Assembly: GCF_001439685.1 (NCBI RefSeq)
Contig: NZ_JYLH01000008.1
Location: 62,001 to 126,000, forward strand
Length of the DNA: 64,000 nt
Reading direction: 5' to 3'
From: Pseudomonas libanensis
GTDB taxonomy: Bacteria; Pseudomonadota; Gammaproteobacteria; Pseudomonadales; Pseudomonadaceae
Shown here: piece after piece, positions 29,025 through 37,289 of the stretch
Layout: every line of letters begins with the position of its first letter
Numbering within the stretch: position 1 is the first letter of the stretch
The notes under the pieces: generated by a model
Told to the model about the DNA's origin: nothing
The model's database searches: none
What the model saw: only the letters and a program-made list of their open reading frames with translations
Translations under genes and position numbers: made by a program

Positions 29025-29644
29025 AGCACCACCTCGTCGGTAGTGATGACCATGGCGCAACGGCTGGCGGCGTATTCCATGGCCATCCAGTGGTGCTCCT
29101 TGCTGAAGTCGGCAATAGCGTCGGCAACGAGGAAGGGTTGGATATCGTTGGAGTACGCATCCACGCTGGAAATCAATACCCCGACATGGGCATACACCCC
29201 ACACAGGATCAACTGATCGCGCCCGCTGGCGTGCAGGCGTTGCAGCAAGTCGGAGTTGAAGAACGCGCTGTAGCGCCATTTGGTCAGCAGCCAGTCACCG
29301 GGCTGGGGGGCAAGGGCGTCGACGACCTCGCGGTCGGTCGGGCTGGCCTTCATGCCCGGGCCCCAGAAGTCCTTGAGCAGCCCGCGTTGCTCCTCGTTCA
29401 TGCTGCCCGGCTGGGCGGTGTAGGCCACTGGCACACCGTTGTCGGCAGCCCACTGGCGAATGCGTGCGGCATTGCCCACCACTTCGTCACGCAACGCATC
29501 CGGCAAGGGCCGCAGGAAGTAGCGCTGCATGTCATGCACCAACAATACAGCGCGTTCGGGATCGATATGCCATTGCGCGAGGTTGGAGGGCAGGTCTCGG
29601 GAGGTAGGCAGGGCGTAAGGGATGATCGATGGAATGCCGGTCAT
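29021..29644 (-). CDS. phzD: PhzD, isochorismatase (ADIC hydrolase)
   Basis: Removes pyruvate from ADIC to give dihydro-3-hydroxyanthranilate (DHHA). The 207 residues carry the PhzD active-site residues D38 (LLVHDMQ) and K122 ([10 protein letters not shown]). The position of the cysteine of related hydrolases is replaced ([10 protein letters not shown]), as expected for the vinyl-ether hydrolases. It is followed by phzE with a 4-base overlap and preceded by phzC with 15 bases between. Confidence 0.97.
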   Translation of the reverse strand: MTGIPSIIPYALPTSRDLPSNLAQWHIDPERAVLLVHDMQRYFLRPLPDALRDEVVGNAARIRQWAADNGVPVAYTAQPGSMNEEQRGLLKDFWGPGMKASPTDREVVDALAPQPGDWLLTKWRYSAFFNSDLLQRLHASGRDQLILCGVYAHVGVLISSVDAYSNDIQPFLVADAIADFSKEHHWMAMEYAASRCAMVITTDEVVL

Positions 29645-29659
29645 GGCGACAAACTCCAG

Positions 29660-30859
29660 TCAAAGGGATGCAAAAGAGGGAGGAGGACTGGCTTTCCAGG
29701 CCATCACCGCAGTAATGGCTTGCCAGGGGTTCAGGCGCGGGTCGCACAGGCTTTTGTAGTGGCTGGCAACCTGGCCCAGGCCGGCGGCATCAGAGGCGCA
29801 CTCGCTGACGTCATCGGGAGTGGTTTCCAGATGCAGACCGCCGGCCACGCCACCGGCCGAGATCACGGCATGTTTGAAGGCGGTGATTTCGTCGGTGATG
29901 GTCTGCACCATGCGGGTCTTATTGCCGCAGGGCGCGACGATGGTATTGCCGTGCATCGGGTCGCTGAGCCAGATGATCTTGTGGCCGGCACGGCGCACCG
30001 CTTCAACCAGCGGTGGCAGGCTATCGGCGACCTTGTGGGCGCCCATGCGGGCAATCAGGGTCAGCCGGCCGGGTTCGCGCCTGGGGTCCAGGCGCTCGCA
30101 CAGGCTCAGTAACTGATCCTGGGTGATATCCGGGCCGACCTTGCAGGCCACCGGGTTGAGCACTTCGCTGAGCAGCGCTACGTGAGCGCCCGTCAACTGA
30201 CGGGTACGCTCGCCAATCCACGGCCAGTGAGTAGAGCCAAGAAATGTCCGCCCCTGTTCGTCCTGACGCACTTGCGGCAGTTCGTAGTCGAGCACCAGCA
30301 TCTCGTGACTGGTCCAGGCAGGGGAGCCGGTGAGCTGCTCCTGGCCGGACGGCTCCTTCCATCCCAGGTGTTGCATGATGTCCTGAGCGGCGCGATAGCC
30401 TCGTACCAAGCGTTGCGCATCATGCTGGCGATGGCCGAGGACAGCCTCGCGACCGTTGACCATGTCGCCGCGGTACACCGGCAACTCAACACCGCCGATG
30501 CGTTCGCTGTGGTTGGAGCGAGGCTTGGCAAACTGCCCGGCAATTCGCCCCACCCGCACCACCGGTTGCTGGGTTACCAGCCTGAACGTCCCGGCCAGCA
30601 TGTCCAGCAGCGCGGCTTTGCGGGTCACATGTTCGGCGCTTTCATCCATGTCCTCGGCGCAGTCGCCGCACTGGATGATCATCGCTTCGCCAGCCGCGAC
30701 CCTGGCCAGGGTGGCGCGCAAAACCAGGATATCTTCGACACGAATCAGTGACGCGCTGTCCCTGAGGTAGGCCTGCGCGTCATGCAATTGTGAGGGTTCG
30801 CTCCATTGAGGCTGCTGCAACGCTTCACACTTCAGAACCCGTTTCAGTAAGTCTTCCAT
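29660..30859 (-). CDS. phzC: PhzC, type II DAHP synthase
   Basis: Makes 3-deoxy-arabino-heptulosonate 7-phosphate, feeding carbon into the shikimate pathway for phenazine production. The 399-residue class II (plant-like) enzyme shows [26 protein letters not shown] and [10 protein letters not shown], with the metal-binding Cys, His, Glu and Asp residues of the family. It lacks the long N-terminal regulatory extension of housekeeping class II enzymes, in line with PhzC being insensitive to feedback. It lies 24 bases behind phzB. Confidence 0.96.
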   Translation of the reverse strand: MEDLLKRVLKCEALQQPQWSEPSQLHDAQAYLRDSASLIRVEDILVLRATLARVAAGEAMIIQCGDCAEDMDESAEHVTRKAALLDMLAGTFRLVTQQPVVRVGRIAGQFAKPRSNHSERIGGVELPVYRGDMVNGREAVLGHRQHDAQRLVRGYRAAQDIMQHLGWKEPSGQEQLTGSPAWTSHEMLVLDYELPQVRQDEQGRTFLGSTHWPWIGERTRQLTGAHVALLSEVLNPVACKVGPDITQDQLLSLCERLDPRREPGRLTLIARMGAHKVADSLPPLVEAVRRAGHKIIWLSDPMHGNTIVAPCGNKTRMVQTITDEITAFKHAVISAGGVAGGLHLETTPDDVSECASDAAGLGQVASHYKSLCDPRLNPWQAITAVMAWKASPPPSFASL

Positions 30860-30883
30860 GATGCGATCGCTCTCCCAAAAGGA

Positions 30884-31372
30884 TCAGGCAGGAATGCCTT
30901 CACGCTTGATGTGCGGCACTGGAATACCCAAGGCGCGCAATTGTTGAAAGACATTCATGAATTCGCGATTACGTTTTACTTTGCCGTCTTGCAGCTCGAA
31001 GGAGTGCAGGAAGTGGTTCTCGTAATAACCTTCCGGGTAACCAGGAAAGAGAATCTTGCCGTGGCCATCACACTCGACCCAGATATGGTTTGGGTCATCG
31101 GTTTCAAATACCTTGACGTTGTACCATTCCCAATCCGGGAAGCACTTGAGTGACCAAACAGCATGTTCGGCCAACTTAGCTTTGCCACTGATTACAATGG
31201 GCGCCCCCGTGTCCGTGGTCCATAAGCCGCCTGAACCGTCTTCGGTAAACAATTCATGCCGGCGCAGGCGGTCCTGGCCTTTGGTGCGCATATATTGTTC
31301 AACCGTGGCGCGATTCTTGCGGCGTAGTTCAATATCGTCAGTGATAGGTTGTTGCACTGTGCTATCAGGCAT
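30884..31372 (-). CDS. phzB: PhzB, phenazine ring-condensing protein
   Basis: NTF2/ketosteroid-isomerase-fold protein of 162 residues that promotes condensation of two aminocyclohexenone molecules. His70 (KLAEHAVWSL) and Glu137 (KRNREFM) correspond, with a small numbering shift, to the catalytic His and Glu of studied PhzA/B proteins. The ATG at 31372 is used; the open frame extends 31 codons upstream into the phzA-phzB spacer and the 3' end of phzA. It is a close paralogue of phzA, 25 bases downstream of it. Confidence 0.96.
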   Translation of the reverse strand: MPDSTVQQPITDDIELRRKNRATVEQYMRTKGQDRLRRHELFTEDGSGGLWTTDTGAPIVISGKAKLAEHAVWSLKCFPDWEWYNVKVFETDDPNHIWVECDGHGKILFPGYPEGYYENHFLHSFELQDGKVKRNREFMNVFQQLRALGIPVPHIKREGIPA

Positions 31373-31397
31373 GCTCAATCTCCAATGGATAAAGGAC

Positions 31398-31889
31398 TTA
31401 TGAGGCGGGGATACCTTCACGCTTGATTTTTGGCACCGGGATGCCCAAGGCGCGAAGTTGTTCAAACGGGTTCATGAACTCACGGTTTTGCGTGATCTTG
31501 CCGTTGTCCAACTCGAAGGAGTGGATGTAATGGTTTTCGCAATAACCTTCCGGATAACCAGGAACTCGAGTGGTGCCGCGGCCGTCACTTTCCACCCAGA
31601 AGTGGTTGGGGTTGTCGGTTTCAAACACCCGGACGTTGTGCCATTGCCAGTCTGGGAAGCACTGTTGCAACCATACTCCGAGCGCGGCCAGCTTCGCGTG
31701 GCCCTTAAAGACAAGAGGTTCACCGGTTTCGGTGTTCCAGGAGCCGCCACTGCCATCCGGCGTAAACAGCTCATGCCGGCGCAGGCGATCTTCGCCGTTG
31801 GTACGCATGTACTGATCAACAGTGGTGCGGTTTTTTCGGCGAAGTTCAAGATGGTCATTAAAGCCGCCAGATGAAAGCGAACCGGGCAT
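31398..31889 (-). CDS. phzA: PhzA, PhzB paralogue
   Basis: First gene of the phz operon, 163 residues, about 70-80% identical to PhzB by eye. The position of the PhzB catalytic His is Leu70 here (KLAALGVWLQ), while the C-terminal Glu is kept (TQNREFM). Loss of that His in PhzA fits the view that pseudomonad PhzA is the less active partner. The ATG at 31889 has AAGGAG at good distance; an in-frame upstream start adds only a non-conserved 14-residue stretch. Confidence 0.96.
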   Translation of the reverse strand: MPGSLSSGGFNDHLELRRKNRTTVDQYMRTNGEDRLRRHELFTPDGSGGSWNTETGEPLVFKGHAKLAALGVWLQQCFPDWQWHNVRVFETDNPNHFWVESDGRGTTRVPGYPEGYCENHYIHSFELDNGKITQNREFMNPFEQLRALGIPVPKIKREGIPAS

Positions 31890-32009
31890 GGGCAGTGTTC
31901 TCCTTAGTTGACTCAAATTGCGGAAAATCAATTAAATTATTACTTAATTGCATACGACGAAATTGAATGCTTTTGAACTGTTTCACATTGATTATTTTGT
32001 GCGGTGTTG

Positions 32010-32056
32010 TTTATACACCTGCGTTTCCCGGGCTTGGAACTACCAGATCTTGTAGT
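32010..32056 (-). promoter_or_regulatory. phz box and phzA promoter
   Basis: Perfect 18-nt palindrome-like lux-type box at 32039-32056: ACTACAAGATCTGGTAGT on the phzA strand, the exact sequence I know as the PhzR-binding phz box. A -10 element TATAAA (32015-32010) lies 23 bases after the box. This fits a LuxR-type activator overlapping the -35. The start of phzA is 149 bases from the box edge. The phzA-phzR gap (31890-32269) is otherwise AT-rich and without genes. Confidence 0.93.
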
Positions 32057-32269
32057 GGCTCAGGGCGGCCGCAATCGGTCGGATGGAGTGTTGCATTATT
32101 ATGAAGGGGCAAGCTCATTCGTCGGCTGAGAAACAGTGGCCTACGGCTAGTTAGTTGGGTTAGACATAAAAAATATGTCACTAGTGCGAAGCAGTCTATG
32201 ACTGTTGATTTTGGGTATTGACAGGCGTTCAGGTTAGTTTAGTCTCACGACTCCCTTGGAGTGCTATAG

Positions 32270-33004
32270 GTGTTCAAAATGGAATTAGGACAGCTGTTGG
32301 GATGGGATGCTTATTTTTACAGCACCTTTGCGAAATCCACGAACATGCAGGAATTTACGACAGTCGCGTTGAAGGCTTTGCGCGAACTACGGTTTGATTT
32401 TTTTGCCTATGGCATGTGCAGCGCAACGCCGTTCATGCGGCCCAAGGCCTATATGTATAGTAATTATCCCAAGGACTGGATAGAGCGATATCAGGCCGCG
32501 AACTATGCGGTGATCGACCCCACGGTGAAACACAGCAAAGTCTCGTCGGCACCCATTTTGTGGAGCAATGAGCTATTCCGCGGTTGCCAGGACTTGTGGT
32601 CTGAAGCTAACGACTCGTATCTATGCCACGGCCTGGCACAGCCTTCGTTCAACACCCAGGGCCGGGTCGGGGTGTTAAGCCTGGCACGCAAGGACAACGC
32701 CATCAGCCTTCAGGAATTTGAAGCATTGAAGCCAGTGACCAAAGCGTTTGCGGCGGCGGCCCACCAGAAAATTTCTGAGCTGGAGAGCGAGGTTCGTGTG
32801 TTCAATACGGATGTGGCGTTCAGCCGTCGGGAGTGTGATGTGCTGCGCTGGACCGCCGACGGCAAAACCTCCGAGGAAATTGGCGTGATCATGGGCGTGT
32901 GCACCGACACCGTGAATTACCATCACCGCAACATCCAATGCAAAATCGGCGCCAGTAACCGCGTGCAGGCAGTGTCTTACGCCGTAGCGCTAGGGTATAT
33001 CTGA
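32270..33004 (+). CDS. phzR: PhzR, LuxR-type quorum-sensing activator
   Basis: Acyl-homoserine-lactone receptor and activator of 244 residues (241 from the alternative ATG at 32279). The ligand domain (about 15-170) keeps the conserved residues of TraR/LasR proteins: W and Y in [17 protein letters not shown], the D-P pair, W in PILWSNELF and G in GRVGVLSLA. The C-terminal LuxR helix-turn-helix ([35 protein letters not shown]) is intact. The GTG start is favoured by GGAG 8 bases upstream. It is divergent from phzA with the phz box between. No phzI lies beside it or elsewhere in the window. Confidence 0.95.
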   Translation: MFKMELGQLLGWDAYFYSTFAKSTNMQEFTTVALKALRELRFDFFAYGMCSATPFMRPKAYMYSNYPKDWIERYQAANYAVIDPTVKHSKVSSAPILWSNELFRGCQDLWSEANDSYLCHGLAQPSFNTQGRVGVLSLARKDNAISLQEFEALKPVTKAFAAAAHQKISELESEVRVFNTDVAFSRRECDVLRWTADGKTSEEIGVIMGVCTDTVNYHHRNIQCKIGASNRVQAVSYAVALGYI

Positions 33005-33168
33005 AGTTCATCGACCACCGTGTCGCCTAGGCCTCGGCCTTGTCAGCCCGCAACGATATTGTTAGTGTCGATTCATGACTCATTATTGCCTCACCTCGAC
33101 AATCACCACCACGACCGCTTCAAGCGGAGCGTGCGAGGTGTCGTGAGCCAATAACAAACGAACACTTC

Positions 33169-33203
33169 AAAGGCCCGCCAGCGATGGACAGGGCCTTTTT
33201 TTA
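33169..33203 (+). terminator. Intrinsic terminator after phzR
   Basis: Stem AAGGCCC/GGGCCTT with a loop of about 14 bases followed by TTTTT. It stands between phzR and the hydrolase gene, separating phzR from the next transcript. Confidence 0.8.
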
Positions 33204-33243
33204 TGCCCTTGTGTCGCTGGTTCACACGCAAGGAGATGCACCT

Positions 33244-33762
33244 ATGTACGCCCTGTTGATACTCGATATCCAAGTCGGACTCATCCACGGCCCGGAAAAA
33301 CCCTGGCGCTGCGACGAGCTGTTGGAAACCCTGAATACCCTGATGGACAAGGCTCGCAGCGCAGGGGCACCGATTTTTCTCGCACGTCACATCGGGCCTG
33401 CTGGCTCGCCAATCGAATCGGGCAGCCCTCTTACGTTGGTTGCAGAGGAACTGAATTTACTGGGTGGGGAAGTGGTGTTCGAAAAACGTCGGCCTAACGC
33501 TTTTGCAATGACTGAACTGGCTGACTGTCTGCGCGCTTGCGGCGCTACCGGCGTGGTAGTCACCGGGATGAAAACGCAATACTGCGTCGACAGCACCTGC
33601 CGTGCCGCGCGTGATCTTGGTTTCGATGCGGTGCTTATCGCCGACGGTCATACCTGTTCTGACACGCCCCTGATGAAAGCCGAGGCGATCGTGGCTCATC
33701 ACAATGCCACGCTCAATGGGCCGTTCTGCCAGTTGTTTCGGGCTGAGGAGTGGAGCTTTTAG
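33244..33762 (+). CDS. Isochorismatase-family cysteine hydrolase
   Basis: A 172-residue protein with the cysteine-hydrolase triad Asp8 (LLILDIQ), Lys81 (VFEKRRPNAF) and Cys114 (GMKTQYCVDST). It therefore belongs to the nicotinamidase/YcaC-like branch rather than the PhzD-type isochorismatases, which lack the Cys. The substrate is unknown. AAGGAG precedes the ATG at 33244. It occupies the flank of phzR where phzI would be expected. Involvement in phenazine metabolism is possible but unsupported. Confidence 0.88.
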   Translation: MYALLILDIQVGLIHGPEKPWRCDELLETLNTLMDKARSAGAPIFLARHIGPAGSPIESGSPLTLVAEELNLLGGEVVFEKRRPNAFAMTELADCLRACGATGVVVTGMKTQYCVDSTCRAARDLGFDAVLIADGHTCSDTPLMKAEAIVAHHNATLNGPFCQLFRAEEWSF

Positions 33763-33861
33763 CAGAGTTTTTCGACAGGAGAGAAAGCTGGCGCAGGCAA
33801 TTGTGAGTACCTGCCCAGCAGTCCTGAGCTTTTTTTGACCGGAGAAAAATTCGGAAGCGAT

Positions 33862-34047
33862 ATGGCGGCTGTGCGTGGGGCACTTTCGGGTGCGCCAGGT
33901 TCCTTGATTCCTGGTCTGCTAACCCGCGCACAGTCGCCACCCTATAAAAAGGGCGAGAGGCCTCAACGCCCACCTCGCCCGCTGGCATCCCCTCATACTT
34001 CCCATTACCCTGACGGCCTTTATCAGACAACCGGAAGTCAGATACCC
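33862..34047 (+). promoter_or_regulatory. Structured 5' leader, candidate riboswitch-like element (copy B)
   Basis: Second copy of the 81-nt block (33862-33942). P1 pairs 33864-33875 with 33927-33938 (12 pairs, one GU). P2 is GGGGCAC/GUGCGCC with a UUUCGG loop, and P3 is CCAGG/CCUGG. The 3' strand of P1 can also pair with 33952-33956, which otherwise forms a second hairpin, GGGCGAG/CTCGCCC (33951-33980). No T-run follows. The next gene starts at 34048 (GTG). The rest of the gap holds nothing else I can name. Confidence 0.55.
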
Positions 34048-35073
34048 GTGCTCAAGCCCTTCGCAGTCATCGCCCTTACCGTCCTGCCCTTACTCGCCAC
34101 CGCCGCCGAGTTGGCCGGGGTTTGGCAGGGTACTTTGGGCAAGTCCGCTATCACCGTCTGTTTCAACGGCGCCGACGGGGAGCATGGCAGTTATTACTAT
34201 CAGCGCATTCGTACCCCGATTCAGCTGACCCAGGCCAACGACAACGCCCCCTGGGTGGAAGAAGGAAACACCGGTTTCTGGACGCTGCAAAAACCCAAGG
34301 GCGATACGCTCTCCGGTGCCTGGAGCAAAACCACTGGCGGTGCGCCGCTGCCATTGGCTTTACGCCGCATTGGCACGGACGGCTGTGGCAGCGATGCCTA
34401 TAACGCGCCCATGGAGGCCGCGCCGCTGCCGATCAAGACCGAGAAGAAGACTTTCAAAAACCATCCCTACCTGCTCAAAACTCAAGGCCCCCGCGTCACA
34501 CTCAAGCTGGAAGGTGACGGCCCGGCGGTGCAGAAGATCAACCAGCAACTCGCCGCCCTGGCCGTCAATGACGAAGATCTGACCGACTATTTTTATGAAC
34601 GGCGTGAATACCTGGGGCGAAACGGCTCGGTCTATACCAGTGAAATCGAGGTTGAGCCCGCCTATTGGTCATCGCAATTTCTCACCGTGCGATTCTACCG
34701 CTGGGCCGCAGGCACAGGCGCCATGGGCATCAGCTGGGGCCTGCACTCCTGGAACCTGCAAACCGGTGACAGTGTGGACCCATGGACCTGGCTCGGCGGC
34801 CATCAGCAATGGTATGACGCCTATTCCGGCCACTTGAAGCTACCGGCCGCCTTCAGCACTTGGCTGGCCAAGCAAACCACCACCGACGAGGGCTGCCCCG
34901 CGATCACCGATTACTCCAACTTTCACCTCAGCTTCAACACCCAGGGCCTGCAACTCTCGACACCGGCCAATGGTGACGGTTGCGACAACGACCTGGCCTT
35001 CACCTGGGCGCAGTTGGAACCGGTGCTGACCGAACAGGGCAAAGCGGCATTGCCCAGCTTGAAACTACCCTGA
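34048..35073 (+). CDS. Secreted/periplasmic protein with RsiV/DUF3298-like C-terminus
   Basis: A 341-residue protein from a GTG start with GGAAG upstream. The signal peptide (VLKPFAVIALTVLPLLATA) probably ends at AEL. The mature N-terminal part (ELAGVWQGTLGKSAITVCFN) is a small beta domain. The C-terminal part (about 190-330, with YWSSQFLTVRFYRWAAGTGAMGISWGLHSWNLQTG) resembles the DUF3298/RsiV substrate-binding fold. The function is unknown; lysozyme-inhibitor-like or envelope-sensing roles are conceivable. It is preceded by the structured leader at 33862. Confidence 0.75.
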   Translation: MLKPFAVIALTVLPLLATAAELAGVWQGTLGKSAITVCFNGADGEHGSYYYQRIRTPIQLTQANDNAPWVEEGNTGFWTLQKPKGDTLSGAWSKTTGGAPLPLALRRIGTDGCGSDAYNAPMEAAPLPIKTEKKTFKNHPYLLKTQGPRVTLKLEGDGPAVQKINQQLAALAVNDEDLTDYFYERREYLGRNGSVYTSEIEVEPAYWSSQFLTVRFYRWAAGTGAMGISWGLHSWNLQTGDSVDPWTWLGGHQQWYDAYSGHLKLPAAFSTWLAKQTTTDEGCPAITDYSNFHLSFNTQGLQLSTPANGDGCDNDLAFTWAQLEPVLTEQGKAALPSLKLP

Positions 35074-35189
35074 GCCAGGCTGACATAACCCTATTGTCGT
35101 TCACCAAAGGTTAAGAATCGCGCTCGTATACTCCCTGACTACCCATGACCGGTCGCCCGATCGGTCTCATGCCTCGGTAGCCAGACTCC

Positions 35190-36623
35190 ATGACGCGCCC
35201 CGCTTCCCTGCTGCTCTTGCTTGCTGCTCTGTTGTTCTTCTTCGCCCTCGGCAACCACGAGCTGCAAGGCTCCACCGAAGCCCGGGTGTCCGGGATCGCC
35301 ATGGCGATGCACCTGGACGATGACTGGGTGGTGCCGCGCCTGTTTCGTGAACCCTTCCTGGAAAAACCGCCCCTGAGCCTGTGGCTGGACGCCGGAGCGA
35401 TTCGCCTGTTTGGCGCCAGCACCGGGGCGGTGCGCTTGGCCTCTGCGTTTGCCGGGTTGTTCAGTGTGATGCTGCTGTACGGCATGCTGCGCCGCTTTGG
35501 ACGACCGCAGACACTGGCATTCAGCGCTGCGCTGATCCTGGCGACCATGGCCAGTTACTGGGGCAATGTGCGGGGTGTGGGTGAGGATTCGCTGCTCAGC
35601 CTCGGCGTAACCACTGCCCTGCTGGCGTTTTACCAGGCCGTGCGGCCGGAACGCGAAGGCTCCAGTGTGGGGGCCTGGGCGTTGTTTACCGCCGGCATGG
35701 TCATCGCCACCCTGAGCAAAGGCGTGTTGGGCCTGGCAATGCCGGGGATCGTAATCTTTGTCTATCTGCTCAGCACCAGCCTGATGGATAGACGCCTGCG
35801 CATCGGTGACTGGCTCAAGCCGGCATTATTCACGGTGCTGGCCTTGGTGCCCCTGCTGATCTGGCTGGGGTTTCTATTTCAGCGCGGCGGGATGCAGGCC
35901 GTGGGGGAAGTGTTATGGACCAACAGCGTCGGACGCTTCAGCGGCTCGTTTGTCGAAGCCGGGCACTACGAGCCGTTCTACTATTACATCGCCAAGCTGC
36001 CAGAGGCCTTCCTGCCTTGGAATATCCTGGTGTACCTGGGCCTGTGGCATTTCCGTAAAAGCCTGGTGCGCAACCGCTACCGTCTGTTTTTCAGTGTGTG
36101 GCTGGTGGCGCAGTTCACGCTGCTGACCCTGGCTTCCAGCAAACGCACGGTGTACTTGATGGCGCTGACGCCAGCCGCCGCGGTATTGGCCGCCGAATAT
36201 GCGCGGGTGCTGCTGGAGTGGGCCAAAGACCATAAGCCGGGGCTGTACCGTTATCATCGGCGCATTATTGGTGGGGTTTTCACCCTGGCGATCGCCTGCT
36301 ACCTGAGCGCGGCGTTCTGGTTTGCACCAAAAGCCGATGTGCGCCATTCATTCGTACCAGTGATCAGTCAGATCCAGACCCTGCAAGACGAAGGCAGGAC
36401 GGTGGCGATGTACCAACCCAATGAGCGGATCGACGGCGCCAGCGTGTTCTACCTGCAGGCCTACTTGCCGATCCTGAACACCGAAGCCGAACTGCGCGCC
36501 TTCCTCACCGCCAAGCCCGGCAACGTTGCATTGACGGACCACACTGACCGGCTGAAAGAGCCGGTTACGGTGATCAAGCAAATGGCGATCAACCGCCAGC
36601 CTTATTACTTCGTGGAGCAGTAA
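35190..36623 (+). CDS. Membrane glycosyltransferase, ArnT/PMT family (GT39/GT83-like)
   Basis: A 477-residue integral membrane protein with about 10-12 hydrophobic helices and a short C-terminal soluble part. The N-terminal loop GSTEARVSGIAMAMHLDDDWVVPRLFREPFLEKPPLSLW is the catalytic first periplasmic loop of ArnT/PMT_2 enzymes, with the acidic residue in TEAR and the motif EKPPL. It uses a lipid-linked sugar donor; acceptor and sugar are not deducible. Transcribed alone; its end is convergent with the UPF0114 gene. Confidence 0.88.
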   Translation: MTRPASLLLLLAALLFFFALGNHELQGSTEARVSGIAMAMHLDDDWVVPRLFREPFLEKPPLSLWLDAGAIRLFGASTGAVRLASAFAGLFSVMLLYGMLRRFGRPQTLAFSAALILATMASYWGNVRGVGEDSLLSLGVTTALLAFYQAVRPEREGSSVGAWALFTAGMVIATLSKGVLGLAMPGIVIFVYLLSTSLMDRRLRIGDWLKPALFTVLALVPLLIWLGFLFQRGGMQAVGEVLWTNSVGRFSGSFVEAGHYEPFYYYIAKLPEAFLPWNILVYLGLWHFRKSLVRNRYRLFFSVWLVAQFTLLTLASSKRTVYLMALTPAAAVLAAEYARVLLEWAKDHKPGLYRYHRRIIGGVFTLAIACYLSAAFWFAPKADVRHSFVPVISQIQTLQDEGRTVAMYQPNERIDGASVFYLQAYLPILNTEAELRAFLTAKPGNVALTDHTDRLKEPVTVIKQMAINRQPYYFVEQ

Positions 36624-36638
36624 GGCCGGCGCGGGGCA

Positions 36639-37127
36639 TCAGTGCTTGGTGAGCTTGTCCAGGTAGCCCATGGCAAACGCCGAGACCACGAAGGTCATGT
36701 GGATGATCACGTACCACATCAGGTGTTGCGGATCGACGTTCTTGGCGTCCATGAAGATGCGCAGCAGGTGAATGGAGGAAATCGCGACGATGGAGGCCGC
36801 CACTTTCATCTTCAGCGACGAAGAGTCCATGGTGCCCAGCCAGTTGAGCTTTTCCTTGTTTTCATCAATATCCAGCTGCGAGACGAAGTTCTCGTAGCCG
36901 GAAATCATCACCATCACCAGCAAGCCGCCCACCAGGGCCATGTCGATCAGCGACAGCAGCAACAGGATCACTTCTGCTTCGAGCATGCTGAAGATGTTGG
37001 GAATTACGTGGATGATTTCCTGGAAGAATTTCAGCGCCAGGATCAGCAAGCCCAGGGACAGCCCCAGGTAGATCGGCGCCAGCAGCCAACGCGAGGCGTA
37101 CATCGTATTTTCGATAAAGCGTTCCAT
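36639..37127 (-). CDS. UPF0114 (YqhA) family inner-membrane protein
   Basis: A 162-residue protein with four hydrophobic segments and the family-typical start [28 protein letters not shown] and [22 protein letters not shown]. The family is conserved but functionally uncharacterised. It converges on the glycosyltransferase gene and is divergent from the lipoprotein gene at 37290. Confidence 0.92.
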   Translation of the reverse strand: MERFIENTMYASRWLLAPIYLGLSLGLLILALKFFQEIIHVIPNIFSMLEAEVILLLLSLIDMALVGGLLVMVMISGYENFVSQLDIDENKEKLNWLGTMDSSSLKMKVAASIVAISSIHLLRIFMDAKNVDPQHLMWYVIIHMTFVVSAFAMGYLDKLTKH

Positions 37128-37289
37128 TGAATCTCACACAGCTTGGCTAAAAATGGCGCCGAGTATACCAGCCGCCACCCGGCCCCTGTCACCGCGAGAA
37201 AACTGACCCAAGTGGCATCTGTAAGAGAATTTTTCTGCTAGTGTCGAGACCATTAACTCGGCTCGATGATGTCGGACAGGAAAACTCAG

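Noticed and set aside
33005-33243. Search for phzI or a phzI remnant next to phzR
   Set aside because: No frame with a LuxI-type motif; only a hairpin terminator and the upstream region of the hydrolase gene.
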